This document shows, in pieces, positions 17,550-26,008 of a stretch of DNA of 64,000 nt. Within the stretch, counting starts at the first letter, position 1. Every line of letters begins with the position of its first letter. This stretch comes from an uncultured Prevotella sp. (GTDB lineage Bacteria; Bacteroidota; Bacteroidia; Bacteroidales; Bacteroidaceae): the NCBI GenBank assembly GCA_945873145.1, contig CAMCBZ010000008.1, positions 24,465-88,464 of the forward strand. The letters run 5' to 3'. Under the pieces are notes generated by a model that saw nothing but the letters and a program-made list of their open reading frames with translations, had not been told where the DNA came from and made no database searches. The position numbers and the translations under genes were made by a program.

Positions 17550-18602
17550 ATGAATACAGAAATGAATCTCAAAGTCCTTTCCGAGAACGATCTTTTTTGG
17601 TTGAAAGAAAAGATACAGTCTTCCAATCATATCGTGATAACCGGTCATTCGCGTCCCGACGGCGACGCGATGGGCTCATGCCTGGCGTGGGCTACCTGCT
17701 TGCGTGAGGCTTTTGGCAAGGAGCCTACCGTCATCATGCCTAATGCCTACCCTGATTTCTTGCAGTGGCTGCCGGGCACGCACGCTATCATCCGCTATGA
17801 CAAGCATCCCGAGAAAGTGGAGCAGGCCCTCAACGAGGCCGATCTGCTCTTTTGCATCGACTTTAACGATAACAACCGTGTCGACACCATGGCAGAGATC
17901 CTCACCGCCTGCCAAGCACCGCGCGTGCTCTTCGACCATCATCTCGGGCCACAGATGCAGGCCGATGTGAAGGTCAGCTCTGAAGAGTTCTGCTCAGCTT
18001 CCGAAGTTGTCTTCCGTGTTGTCTGGCAGTTGGAAGTCTTTGAACAGCTCAGCAAGACCTTTGCCATTTGCGACTATTGTGGCATGATGACCGACACCGG
18101 AGGCTTCACCTTCGCGTCCTCACGCCCGGAGATCTTCTACATCATCTGCCAGTTGCTCACGAAAGGCATCGACAAGGACAAGATCTATCGCAACGTGTTC
18201 AACAACTACAGCGCGTGGGCCATCCGTCTGCGCGGTTATCTGATGTCTCAGAAACTCAATGTTTTTGATGACATCCATGCATCGTACTATACGCTGACAC
18301 GCCAAAATATGCTCGACTTCCACTACAAGCGTGGTGATGCGGAGGGACTCGTCAACGAGCCACTGCGCATCAAGGGCATGAAGGTCAGCATCTCGCTGCG
18401 TGAGGACGACCGCATCGACAACAAGATATGGGTCAGCCTTCGCTCTGTCGACGACTTCTCGGTAGAGGACATGGCGCGCCGCTTCTTCAATGGCGGCGGA
18501 CACTTCAATGCCAGCGGCGGGCATCTCGACTGCTCGATCGAGGAGGCAGAGAAGATCACACGTGAAGCCTTTGCGTATTATCGTGAGCAACTGAAAGGCT
18601 GA
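17550..18602 (+). CDS. DHH-family phosphoesterase (NrnA-like oligoribonuclease / pAp phosphatase)
   Basis: Cytoplasmic phosphoesterase, 350 aa, predicted to degrade very short RNA (nanoRNA) and/or 3'-phosphoadenosine-5'-phosphate. Seen: the first DHH motif VITGHSRPDGDAMGS (about 31-45), the second metal motif FDHHLG (about 131-136), and the C-terminal DHHA1 glycine motif FNGGGHFNASGG (about 312-323), all conserved with metal ligands in place. No membrane segment. The start is either the first or the fifth codon (both ATG); the promoter lies very close. The gene stands alone between terminator and promoter signals. Confidence 0.93.
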   Translation: MNTEMNLKVLSENDLFWLKEKIQSSNHIVITGHSRPDGDAMGSCLAWATCLREAFGKEPTVIMPNAYPDFLQWLPGTHAIIRYDKHPEKVEQALNEADLLFCIDFNDNNRVDTMAEILTACQAPRVLFDHHLGPQMQADVKVSSEEFCSASEVVFRVVWQLEVFEQLSKTFAICDYCGMMTDTGGFTFASSRPEIFYIICQLLTKGIDKDKIYRNVFNNYSAWAIRLRGYLMSQKLNVFDDIHASYYTLTRQNMLDFHYKRGDAEGLVNEPLRIKGMKVSISLREDDRIDNKIWVSLRSVDDFSVEDMARRFFNGGGHFNASGGHLDCSIEEAEKITREAFAYYREQLKG

Positions 18603-18659
18603 TGACGGCATTTAATGTTTTTTATTCATCTACATCAGTACTATCCAGCCTTTTTTTGC

Positions 18660-18667
18660 TACCTTTG
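18660..18667 (+). promoter_or_regulatory. -7 element upstream of the DUF4827 gene
   Basis: TACCTTTG matches TAnnTTTG, 29 bp before the ATG. The upstream -33 box is not clear. Confidence 0.5.
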
Positions 18668-18696
18668 CAATATTAATCAACAATAATAGACAGACA

Positions 18697-19338
18697 ATGA
18701 GGAAACTGGGCTTTTTGTGCCTGATGCTGATAGGCTTGATGATGATCGCCTCCTGCAACGACGAGGAGACTTATGCTGACCAGAAGAAGCGTGAGAAATC
18801 GGCTATCAACAAGTATATTGCGGACTCGGCAGTGAACGTAATCTCTGAGGATGAGTTTCTCAAGGACACGACAACCGATGTGAAGAAGAACGAGTGGGTG
18901 CTCTTTGAGTCCTCCGGCGTGTATATGCAGATCGTACGTCGCGGTTCAGGAAAGCCTTTAGCTTATGGCGAGAGTGCTACCATTTTGTGCCGTTTCACCG
19001 AGCGCAATCTGCTGACCGATAGCATCCAGTTGAGCAATGTTCTTTTCCCGAGCGTTTCTCAGACGTTCGATAAGATGAGCGTGACCAATAACTATGGTAC
19101 CTTCCGTGGTTCGTTTGATACGAGCAGTCTGATGTACCGCGCCTATGGCAATGGTTCAACAACCGTTCCTCAGGGCTGGCTCGTTCCGCTAACGTTCATC
19201 AACTTAGGACGCTATATCAAAGATGGCGACGAGATTGCTAAGGTGAGGCTTATCGTTCCTCACGACATGGGACAGACCTATGCCACGGCCAGTGTCTATC
19301 CCTGCCTCTACGACATTACCTACCAGCGTGGACGATAA
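18697..19338 (+). CDS. DUF4827-type lipoprotein
   Basis: Exported lipoprotein, 213 aa. The lipobox MIASC puts the acylated Cys near residue 20, followed by NDEETYADQKKREKSAINKYI. The body resembles DUF4827 proteins, which are predicted to have an FKBP-like peptidyl-prolyl-isomerase fold; whether it is active is unknown. It sits 34 bp ahead of the phosphoglucosamine-mutase-like gene in the same direction, so they may share the promoter at 18660. Confidence 0.85.
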   Translation: MRKLGFLCLMLIGLMMIASCNDEETYADQKKREKSAINKYIADSAVNVISEDEFLKDTTTDVKKNEWVLFESSGVYMQIVRRGSGKPLAYGESATILCRFTERNLLTDSIQLSNVLFPSVSQTFDKMSVTNNYGTFRGSFDTSSLMYRAYGNGSTTVPQGWLVPLTFINLGRYIKDGDEIAKVRLIVPHDMGQTYATASVYPCLYDITYQRGR

Positions 19339-19372
19339 CCGACAGTAATAAATCATAGATGATTATCAATAT

Positions 19373-20758
19373 ATGACTCTGATTAAATCTATTTCCGGCA
19401 TTCGCGGTACGATTGGCGGCCGCACAGGGGATACTTTGAATCCCCTGGACATTGTGAAGTTCACTTCCGCTTACGCTACGTTCATCCGTCGCAGCGCAAA
19501 GTCTAATGCCAACAAGATTGTTGTTGGGCGTGACGCCCGCATCTCTGGTCCGATGGTCCGCAGTGTTGTCTGCGGCACGCTGATGGGCATGGGCTACGAT
19601 GTGCTTGACATTGGCCTGGCAACGACGCCGACTACCGAGCTCGCCGTGCGCATGAGTGGCGCCGACGGCGGTATCATCATCACGGCCAGCCACAATCCCC
19701 GTCACTGGAATGCGCTGAAGTTGCTCAACCACGAGGGCGAGTTCCTGACCAAGGCTGACGGCAATGCCGTGCTGGACATTGCAGAGAAGGAGGATTTTGA
19801 ATACGCTGATGTGGACCACCTCGGACACTATACCCACGACGACAGCTTTAACCAGCGTCATATCGACAGCGTGCTGGCCCTCGACCTCGTGGACGTGGAT
19901 GCTATCAAGAAGGCTCACTTCAAGGTGTGCGTCGACTCGATCAACTCTGTCGGCGGCATCATCCTGCCGCATCTCCTCGATGCGCTCGGCGTGGAATATA
20001 AGTTCCTCAATGGTGAGGCTAACGGCGATTTCGCCCACAACCCGGAGCCCTTGGAGCGCAATCTTGGCGGCATCATGAGTGAGGTTGCTAATGGCGGCTA
20101 TGACCTCGGCATCGTAGTCGACCCTGATGTAGACCGTCTGGCCTTCATCCAGGAGGACGGTAAGATGTATGGCGAGGAATACACACTGGTGACAGTGGCC
20201 GACTACATCCTCGACCATGTCAAAGGTTCTACCGTGAGCAACCTGAGCTCTACGCGCGCCCTACGTGACGTCACCGAGCGTCATGGCTGCAAATACTACG
20301 CAGCAGCCGTTGGTGAGGTGAATGTCACTACGAAGATGAAGGAGGTAGGAGCTGTCATCGGTGGTGAGGGCAATGGTGGAGTCATCTATCCCGAGAGCCA
20401 CTATGGTCGTGATGCCCTCGTGGGCATCGGCCTCTTCCTCAGCAGCATGGCACAGAAGGGCTTGAAGGCCAGTCAGCTGCGTGCTACGTTCCCGAACTAT
20501 TTCATGGCCAAGAACCGCGTGGACCTGCAGCCTGATACTGACATCGATGCTATATTAAATAAGGTGAAGGAGCACTTCGCTTCTCAGCCCGACGTACAGG
20601 TGACTGACATCGACGGTGTGAAGCTCGACTTCCCCGACAAGTGGGTGCACCTGCGCAAGAGCAATACGGAGCCGATCATCCGTGTCTACAGCGAGGCACA
20701 TACCGCCGAAGAGGCAGATGCGCTCGGCAAGGAGCTGATGGCGTTTGTGAAGAAATAA
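19373..20758 (+). CDS. glmM: Phosphoglucosamine mutase / phosphomannomutase family
   Basis: Alpha-D-phosphohexomutase, 461 aa. It probably interconverts glucosamine-6-phosphate and glucosamine-1-phosphate for cell-wall precursors. Seen: N-terminal SGIRGTIGG, active-site phosphoserine in TASHNPRHWNALK (Ser about 106), metal-binding DPDVDRLAF (about 249), sugar-binding GEGNGGVIYP, and the C-terminal phosphate loop RKSNTEPIIRVYSEA. All key residues are intact. Phosphomannomutase activity cannot be excluded. The gene is followed at once by a perfect bidirectional hairpin terminator. Confidence 0.92.
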   Translation: MTLIKSISGIRGTIGGRTGDTLNPLDIVKFTSAYATFIRRSAKSNANKIVVGRDARISGPMVRSVVCGTLMGMGYDVLDIGLATTPTTELAVRMSGADGGIIITASHNPRHWNALKLLNHEGEFLTKADGNAVLDIAEKEDFEYADVDHLGHYTHDDSFNQRHIDSVLALDLVDVDAIKKAHFKVCVDSINSVGGIILPHLLDALGVEYKFLNGEANGDFAHNPEPLERNLGGIMSEVANGGYDLGIVVDPDVDRLAFIQEDGKMYGEEYTLVTVADYILDHVKGSTVSNLSSTRALRDVTERHGCKYYAAAVGEVNVTTKMKEVGAVIGGEGNGGVIYPESHYGRDALVGIGLFLSSMAQKGLKASQLRATFPNYFMAKNRVDLQPDTDIDAILNKVKEHFASQPDVQVTDIDGVKLDFPDKWVHLRKSNTEPIIRVYSEAHTAEEADALGKELMAFVKK

Positions 20759-20760
20759 TT

Positions 20761-20822
20761 AACAGATAAAAGCAAAGAGGCCTTACCCTTCATAGGGTAA
20801 GGCCTCTTTGCTTTTATCTGTT
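20761..20822. terminator. Bidirectional terminator, perfect 29-bp stem
   Basis: Two 29-nt arms (20761-20789 and 20794-20822) are exact reverse complements around the loop TCAT. The arm core is GAGGCCTTACCCT, flanked by A-rich and T-rich tails, so U-tracts form in both directions. It serves the mutase gene (+) and the NDH-2 gene (-). Confidence 0.95.
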
Positions 20823-20832
20823 GCCGATTGAG

Positions 20833-22200
20833 TTATATTTTCTCTTCCTCCTCCTCTTCTTGCATCAGATCCTCTCCCAGGTGCGTCGTCTGCTCGCGCT
20901 TGATGCGTTCGCGGATCATCTTTGGCTTGGTGGCATAGACGATTGTACGGATCGAGACGTTGTAACTGAAGTATTGCCATGCCCAGCTGAGCATCACCAT
21001 CAGCTTGTTGCGCACACCTAAGATGGAGCGGAGGTGAACAATGAGCCACAGCACCCACGCCATGAAGCCCTGCGTGCGTATCTTGCCTAAGTCAGCGACA
21101 GCCTTGTTGCGGCCAACGGTGGCCATAGAGCCAAGGTCGTTGTAGTGGAAGGGCTTGAGGTCCGTGTCGTGGTGAGACAGTCTTTTGAGGTTTTCGGCAA
21201 GTTGGTTGGCTTGCTGGATAGCCACCTGCGCCAACTGTGGATGGCCTTTGGGATAGGCGGGATCTGCAGTCATCAGGCACTGGTCACCAATGGCGAAGAT
21301 ATTGTCGTAGCCACGCACACGGTTGCAGCCGTCGACGAGAATGCGGAAACCACGTCCGAGATTGTCGCCTTCGATGCCTGTGATGGGTTGTGCACGGATT
21401 CCGGACACCCAGAGGAAGGTACGCGTGGCGATCGTAGTGCCGTCTTTGATGATAATGTGATAGTCGCGGTAGTCCGTTACCATCTTGCCGAACTGCACGT
21501 CGACGCCCATGCCCTTTAGATATTTGAGTGCCTTCTCTGATGCTTCCTGCGACATACCTGCCAAGAGACGGTCACCGGCTTCAAGCAGATAGATGTGCAT
21601 GTGCGATGCGTCCATGTCGGGATAGTCGTAGGGGATGACATAGCGCTTCATCTCCGAGATCGCACCAGCAATCTCCACGCCCGTAGCACCACCGCCTACG
21701 ATGACGACGTTGAGCAGTTCCTGCCGCTCTTCCTCCGTGGCGCAGGTCAGTGCACGTTCTAAGTTTGAGAGCAGTGCATTGCGCAGACCCATGGCCTCAG
21801 ACAGTGTACGCATCGGTATGGCCCACTCTTCTACGTTCTTGTTGCCAAAGAAGTTTGTCGTAGCTCCTGCCGCGAAGACAAGATAGTCGTAGTCGATCTT
21901 ACCGATAGATGTTTGTAGAATCTTCTTGTCGGGGAACACTGAGCGGGCTTCAGCCATGCGAAAATAGAAGTTCTTGCGCTTGCGGAAGATCTGTCGGAAG
22001 GGAAAGGAGATGGAGCTGGGAGCCAGTCCGGCAGAAGCCACCTGATAGATCAGTGGGGGAAACTGATGGTAGTTGTTCTTGTCGATGAGTACTACTTGCA
22101 GGTTGCTGTCTTTGAGTTGGTTGGCAAGCCGCAGGCCTCCTAAGCCGCCACCGACGATGACCACTCGCTTCTGACCGTTTCTATTGATATTGACACTCAT
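20833..22200 (-). CDS. Type II NADH dehydrogenase (NDH-2-like)
   Basis: Membrane-attached FAD enzyme, 455 aa, that passes electrons from NADH to quinone without pumping protons. Seen: FAD-binding GGGLGGLRLANQL (about 17-29), the family motif NNYHQFPPLIYQVASAG, the NADH-binding VIVGGGATGVEIAGA (about 165-179), the second FAD contact DNIFAIGDQC, and a C-terminal hydrophobic stretch (about 370-420) suited to membrane binding. The C-terminus is rich in Glu. It is a single gene with a shared terminator at its 3' end. Confidence 0.93.
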   Translation of the reverse strand: MSVNINRNGQKRVVIVGGGLGGLRLANQLKDSNLQVVLIDKNNYHQFPPLIYQVASAGLAPSSISFPFRQIFRKRKNFYFRMAEARSVFPDKKILQTSIGKIDYDYLVFAAGATTNFFGNKNVEEWAIPMRTLSEAMGLRNALLSNLERALTCATEEERQELLNVVIVGGGATGVEIAGAISEMKRYVIPYDYPDMDASHMHIYLLEAGDRLLAGMSQEASEKALKYLKGMGVDVQFGKMVTDYRDYHIIIKDGTTIATRTFLWVSGIRAQPITGIEGDNLGRGFRILVDGCNRVRGYDNIFAIGDQCLMTADPAYPKGHPQLAQVAIQQANQLAENLKRLSHHDTDLKPFHYNDLGSMATVGRNKAVADLGKIRTQGFMAWVLWLIVHLRSILGVRNKLMVMLSWAWQYFSYNVSIRTIVYATKPKMIRERIKREQTTHLGEDLMQEEEEEEKI

Positions 22201-22812
22201 TATTATATATATGTAGTTATGATTGGAGAAATCTCCTTAGAAGTCTTTTTGGCGACTATTCTCGCCTTATCCTGATTGATGTTACAAAGGTAATGCAAAA
22301 TTCTGAATCCTGCAACTCCATCAGTACTCTTTTGTTCTCGCGTGTCGATTTATATGATTTAAAGCAATGTCGTACTTTGATTTTTCCCGACAAAAGTTTG
22401 TCGTGGAGAGTTGACAATCTAGAGATGAAGAAATGAGACTTTTGGATTCGCAAAGTCATTTTTGCTAGAAAAGACTGAGAAAAAGGTACTTTGACAAGAT
22501 CAAAAAGGCACTTTGACGAGAAATTCTCTAGAGAATTTCTCGTCATCTCGGTAGTTTTACACGGTCAAAGTGCCGAGATGATTGGCAAAAATAGCCTTTT
22601 TGAACAAGTAAAATGGCAAAGATGATGGCTATAAAATGCCTATTTTACATGTTCTATAGCATAAATTACTGATTATCAAAATGTTAGTAGAAATGCTCGA
22701 AAATGGGCTTCTTTTGGGCCAGGGACGTCCTTGCTTCTGATTTTTCGATTCTCAGAGGCCGAAAAATGTCAGTTTCTTGAACAATCAGTCTCCTTGTTGT
22801 AGTAAACAAAAA
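22201..22812. other. Gene-free region with palindromic repeats
   Basis: About 610 bp between the 5' end of the NDH-2 gene and the terminator of the esterase. No credible gene is seen; the 96-codon frame inside lacks domain or codon-use support. The region 22503-22660 is a mosaic of palindromes (separate entry). The NDH-2 promoter must lie near 22201-22300, where CAAAGGTA (22285-22292) gives a -7 box TACCTTTG on the minus strand. Confidence 0.6.
22503..22660. repeat. Nested intergenic palindromes
   Basis: At the centre is a perfect 30-bp palindrome (22515-22544, core TTCTCTAGAGAA). It is flanked by an 11-bp inverted pair, GGCACTTTGAC (22508-22518) and GTCAAAGTGCC (22564-22574), then AAAAAGGC/GCCTTTTT. 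A second imperfect hairpin (GTAAAAT...ATTTTAC, about 22609-22649) follows. The heptamer CTTTGAC also occurs nearby at 22491. Nothing here codes. Confidence 0.8.
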
Positions 22813-22856
22813 CACCCTGATCGAGGAAGCAAGACTTGCTCGGTCAGGGTGCTTTT
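22813..22856 (-). terminator. Terminator of the two-domain esterase
   Basis: A 13-bp stem (CACCCTGATCGAG with CTCGGTCAGGGTG, one G-U), 13-nt loop, and T-rich tails on both strands. It lies 85 bp beyond the esterase stop codon. Confidence 0.85.
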
Positions 22857-22935
22857 ATATAAATTTGTAGGTGCTTGCACGCGATACCGCTTCTTTGATG
22901 CTGTCTGTGTGGTATTACGAACAAGTGGTGAAGTC

Positions 22936-24357
22936 CTACTTCTTCGTGATGGCTTCCATGATGATCTTGGCCAGCAGCGTAGCGCCTTTCCGTGTCGGAT
23001 GGATGCCGTCGCGCTGCATGATAGCGTCGAGCGTCATGCCGTCTGTAGGATGGAAAGCCGTGTGGAGATCGAGGTACTGCACTTTTTCCTTATGTGCCAC
23101 CTGCTTGATGACAGGCGCGATATGGTTGGCGATGATGCTGTCGTTGATGCCCCATGAGGGTCTGATGGCCGGAATGGGAGAGCAGAGCCAGATCTTTGGA
23201 TGCGAGGGCAGTGCTTTGAGCGTGTCGGTGATCGCCATCAGGTCGTGCTTCAACTCAGCGTTGTGAGCCCAGTTGTGAGGCTTGGTGTCGTTGGTCCCAA
23301 GTTTCACGATGACGATGTCCGGTCGGAAGGCTTGCGCATCTTGCCATGCCTCTTCATGCACATAGGGCAGATCGCCCTTGCTGAGCAGCGTGCGGGCCGA
23401 GACGCCGAAGTTCTTGACGAGATAGCCCTTGCCGAGCATACGCTGCAGCTGTGCTGGATAGCCCTGTTCGTCGCTCATGCCGATGCCGAAGCCGTCGGTG
23501 ATGCTGTTGCCGATGCATGCCACTCGGACGGCGTGAGGCTGTGGGCTGGGCAATGCCTTCAGCCATGCCGTGAGGTCGTCCATCATCTGCGGATGGGAGG
23601 GGAAGGAGGTTCTGATGCCGAAGCCGTGGCCACCATGAGGATAGATCAGCAGTGAGCAGGTGTTGCCACAAGCCCTCATGCTGCTGTAGTAAGCCACGCC
23701 ATTCTGTACGGGCGGCACCACCTCGTCGTCGTTGGCCAGCAGGATGATGGCCGGAGGTGTAAGGTGAGCGCGTACCTGCGTCTCGTTGCTCCACTGCCTG
23801 ACGATCTCTTTGTTGTCTCTGTCAAAGCCGAGGAAGTTGTTGCGCGAGCCTTCATGGGTGCCTCTGCCCATGGTGATGACGGGGTAGAACAGGATGCTGA
23901 AGTTGGGTCGAAGCGCCCAAGGGGCATGTGTGCTCACCGACGCGGCCAGATGTCCGCCGGCCGAGAATCCCATGATGCCGATGTCGTCGGGATTGATCTG
24001 CCACACGTCGGCCGAGTCGCGCAGTGTTTTCATGGCCTGATAAGCGTCAGAGAGGGGAATGTTGCGGTCGCCTCTCGGCATACGGTATTTCAGCACGGCA
24101 TAGGCAATGCCCTGATTGTTGAAGTACGGAGCCCAGTCATGCCCCTCGTGTTGCAGGGCGAGAAGAGCATAGCCACCACCCGGACAGTCGAGAACGGCAC
24201 GGCCTGAGGGATGCTCTGGGAGGTAGACGGAGAGCGTGGATCCCCCGTCCTGGCTGTTGCGGAGTTCGAAATGACGGGCCGACTGAGCGGCTGCCGTCAT
24301 CACAGCGAGCGCGGCGAACAGCAATGCCGCGATGCGCTGGTGCATTTGTTTTTTCAT
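22936..24357 (-). CDS. Two-domain esterase: alpha/beta hydrolase plus SGNH hydrolase
   Basis: Exported carbohydrate esterase, 473 aa. A signal peptide (1-24) is followed by an alpha/beta-hydrolase domain like those of bacterial acetylxylan/BD-FAE esterases (about 30-270), with oxyanion motif CPGGGYALLA, nucleophile Ser in GFSAGGH (about 151) and a His near GGHGFG. A second, SGNH/GDSL domain (about 276-470) has block I CIGNSITDG, block III LGTNDTKP and block V DGIHPT. Both catalytic sets look complete. Two deacylases in one chain suggest removal of acetyl groups from acetylated plant polysaccharide, but no hemicellulase is adjacent. The neighbour upstream is a sugar kinase-like gene, 36 bp away. 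Confidence 0.9.
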   Translation of the reverse strand: MKKQMHQRIAALLFAALAVMTAAAQSARHFELRNSQDGGSTLSVYLPEHPSGRAVLDCPGGGYALLALQHEGHDWAPYFNNQGIAYAVLKYRMPRGDRNIPLSDAYQAMKTLRDSADVWQINPDDIGIMGFSAGGHLAASVSTHAPWALRPNFSILFYPVITMGRGTHEGSRNNFLGFDRDNKEIVRQWSNETQVRAHLTPPAIILLANDDEVVPPVQNGVAYYSSMRACGNTCSLLIYPHGGHGFGIRTSFPSHPQMMDDLTAWLKALPSPQPHAVRVACIGNSITDGFGIGMSDEQGYPAQLQRMLGKGYLVKNFGVSARTLLSKGDLPYVHEEAWQDAQAFRPDIVIVKLGTNDTKPHNWAHNAELKHDLMAITDTLKALPSHPKIWLCSPIPAIRPSWGINDSIIANHIAPVIKQVAHKEKVQYLDLHTAFHPTDGMTLDAIMQRDGIHPTRKGATLLAKIIMEAITKK

Positions 24358-24393
24358 CGTATATGCTTAGTTATTAAGTATTCTCAATCAGAA

Positions 24394-25302
24394 TCAGTGT
24401 TTTCCATTCCATCTTGCGGTTTCCTGCTCGATGAGTCCGTCGATGGGAGCTTGGATGACCTTACCCATCTTCATGCCTTCCTCCCGCATCACCTCTTCGA
24501 GCGGCTGGTGGTAGATGAGCGCGATGCTGCCGTTGAAGCCGATCGGCAACTGGTTCCAGCCGTCGTATTGCTTGACGTTGCGACAGAGGAAACGGCGAAA
24601 GCCCTCCTTGACGAGCGTGTAGATGGCTGGCTCGGAGAGGTTCTCTTGCAGGAAGGGAACGAAGGAAGCCAGGAACGTGTTGGGCTTGGGCTGACGGTAG
24701 ACGCGGTCGATGATGTCGGCGGCAGTGAGGTGGTATTTGTCGTTGAAGCGCTGGATGATCGGCTGCGGCAACTGATTTTTCAGTATGTCGGCGACGAGCG
24801 TCTTGCCCAAGACGGCTCCGCTGCCTTCGTCACCAAGGATAAATCCGAGCGCGGGCACGTTTTTCACGATCTTCTCGCCGTCGTAGGCGCAGGAGTTACT
24901 GCCCGTGCCCAAGATGCAGGCGATGCCGGGCTGGCCACCGCAGAGCGCTCTTGCCGCACCGAGCATGTCGCTGGCCACCTCGCAGACACCGGTGACGTGG
25001 AGATGACGGCGCAGGGCACTCTCCACCACGGGAATCTTTTCCGGTGTGCACCCCGCGCCATAGAAGTGGAGGCTGTTGAGCGTGCATGCGGCCACCTCTT
25101 GCTGAGAAGAAGTCGCGTCGTTGCTGCAAGCCGATAGCAACTGGGGTAGGAGAGCGATCTCCACTTCGTTGGCGATCTCGTCCTCGCTCATTTGGAAAGG
25201 ATTCATTCCTTTCGTGCGGATACGTGCGGCAACGGTTCCGTCGGCGATTAGCGCCCAATCTGTTTTTGTAGAACCACTGTCTGCGAGCAAAGTGTAAGTC
25301 AT
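24394..25302 (-). CDS. BadF/BadG-type ATPase, N-acetylglucosamine-kinase-like
   Basis: Cytoplasmic ATP-dependent sugar kinase-like protein, 302 aa, of the ASKHA fold. N-terminal phosphate-1 loop LLADSGSTKTDW, middle GILGTGSNS-type loop (here CILGTGSNSCAY), and GFILGDEGSGAVLGK are visible and match eukaryotic NAGK-like and BadF proteins. The ATG at 25302 is preferred over one 33 bp upstream, because the upstream ATG overlaps the -7 promoter element and the conserved sequence starts MTYTLLADSGS. It leads the esterase gene. The exact sugar is not determined. Confidence 0.88.
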   Translation of the reverse strand: MTYTLLADSGSTKTDWALIADGTVAARIRTKGMNPFQMSEDEIANEVEIALLPQLLSACSNDATSSQQEVAACTLNSLHFYGAGCTPEKIPVVESALRRHLHVTGVCEVASDMLGAARALCGGQPGIACILGTGSNSCAYDGEKIVKNVPALGFILGDEGSGAVLGKTLVADILKNQLPQPIIQRFNDKYHLTAADIIDRVYRQPKPNTFLASFVPFLQENLSEPAIYTLVKEGFRRFLCRNVKQYDGWNQLPIGFNGSIALIYHQPLEEVMREEGMKMGKVIQAPIDGLIEQETARWNGKH

Positions 25303-25332
25303 ATTACGTATTGTTGTTAGTTTTTCCTTATG

Positions 25333-25363
25333 CAAAGATACAGATTATTTTTGCAATGACAAA
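25333..25363 (-). promoter_or_regulatory. Promoter of the kinase-esterase operon
   Basis: Minus strand: TTTG (25360-25363), 19-nt spacer, TATCTTTG (25333-25340), a full match to the Bacteroidota -33/-7 consensus. The -7 box ends 30 bp before the chosen start codon. Confidence 0.85.
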
Positions 25364-25911
25364 GTACTTTCGATATATTATTCCGGTGGTACGTCCTCTT
25401 TCCAATAAAGAAAAGAGTAAATATGAAAAGGGAAGAAGAGGGTGAAGGAGAGGCTTCGTGAGGTTGTGAGGAGGCCTGAAAAGGGCATAAAAAAAAGCGA
25501 TGACCTTCTCAGGCAACCGCTCTTAATCTTCAATAGGTATTAGTTCCTTCAAGGTAAAAAGATTGTTTTCAGGATAACACTGCAAAGATAATCATAATTT
25601 TTAAAACAGCAAACTTTTTACCTACATTTTTTTAAGAAAACTTATTTAAATGTTAAAAATAAGGTATTTGAGTTGGTGTGAGCACTACAAAAAACATCTC
25701 GTGAGAATCGCATTATCGAGAATGCTCTCTTAGAGGAACAGAGTGCTTTTCAAGCTTTTTGGACACCTATATCAACGTACACTAATATTGATTATCAATG
25801 CGTTAAAAGCCTATCACAAGTCCTCGCCCCTCAAATGGCAAAGGGCACAAGCACTTGGCGCTGACACAAAGTGTTTGTTGGTTTTGGTCTAAATCCATCA
25901 TCATACAAAAA
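25364..25911. other. Gene-free AT-rich region
   Basis: About 550 bp with no supported gene. A stretch at 25857-25889 (GGCGCTGACACAAAG and following bases) resembles a repeat module found again at 54100 and 55041. The rest is AT-rich, with homopolymer runs and no further structure seen. Confidence 0.5.
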
Positions 25912-25985
25912 CAAGCCACACGATCCAGTCTGCCTCCCTTTGCCGTGTAGCTCAGGGCGATAGGGACTGTTGATCGTGTGGCTTG
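25912..25985 (-). terminator. Long-loop terminator of the uxuB-uxuA genes
   Basis: Perfect 14-bp inverted repeat CAAGCCACACGATC / GATCGTGTGGCTTG around a 46-nt loop, inside which CAGTC (25926-25930) and GACTG (25965-25969) can extend the stem. On the minus strand it is followed by TTTTTG. It lies 23 bp beyond the oxidoreductase stop. Confidence 0.75.
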
Positions 25986-26008
25986 TGCTTGCTCAAAAAA
26001 GCTGTTTG

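Noticed and set aside
22256..22546. 96-codon minus-strand frame upstream of NDH-2
   Set aside because: AT-rich, overlaps the palindromes, no recognisable protein features.
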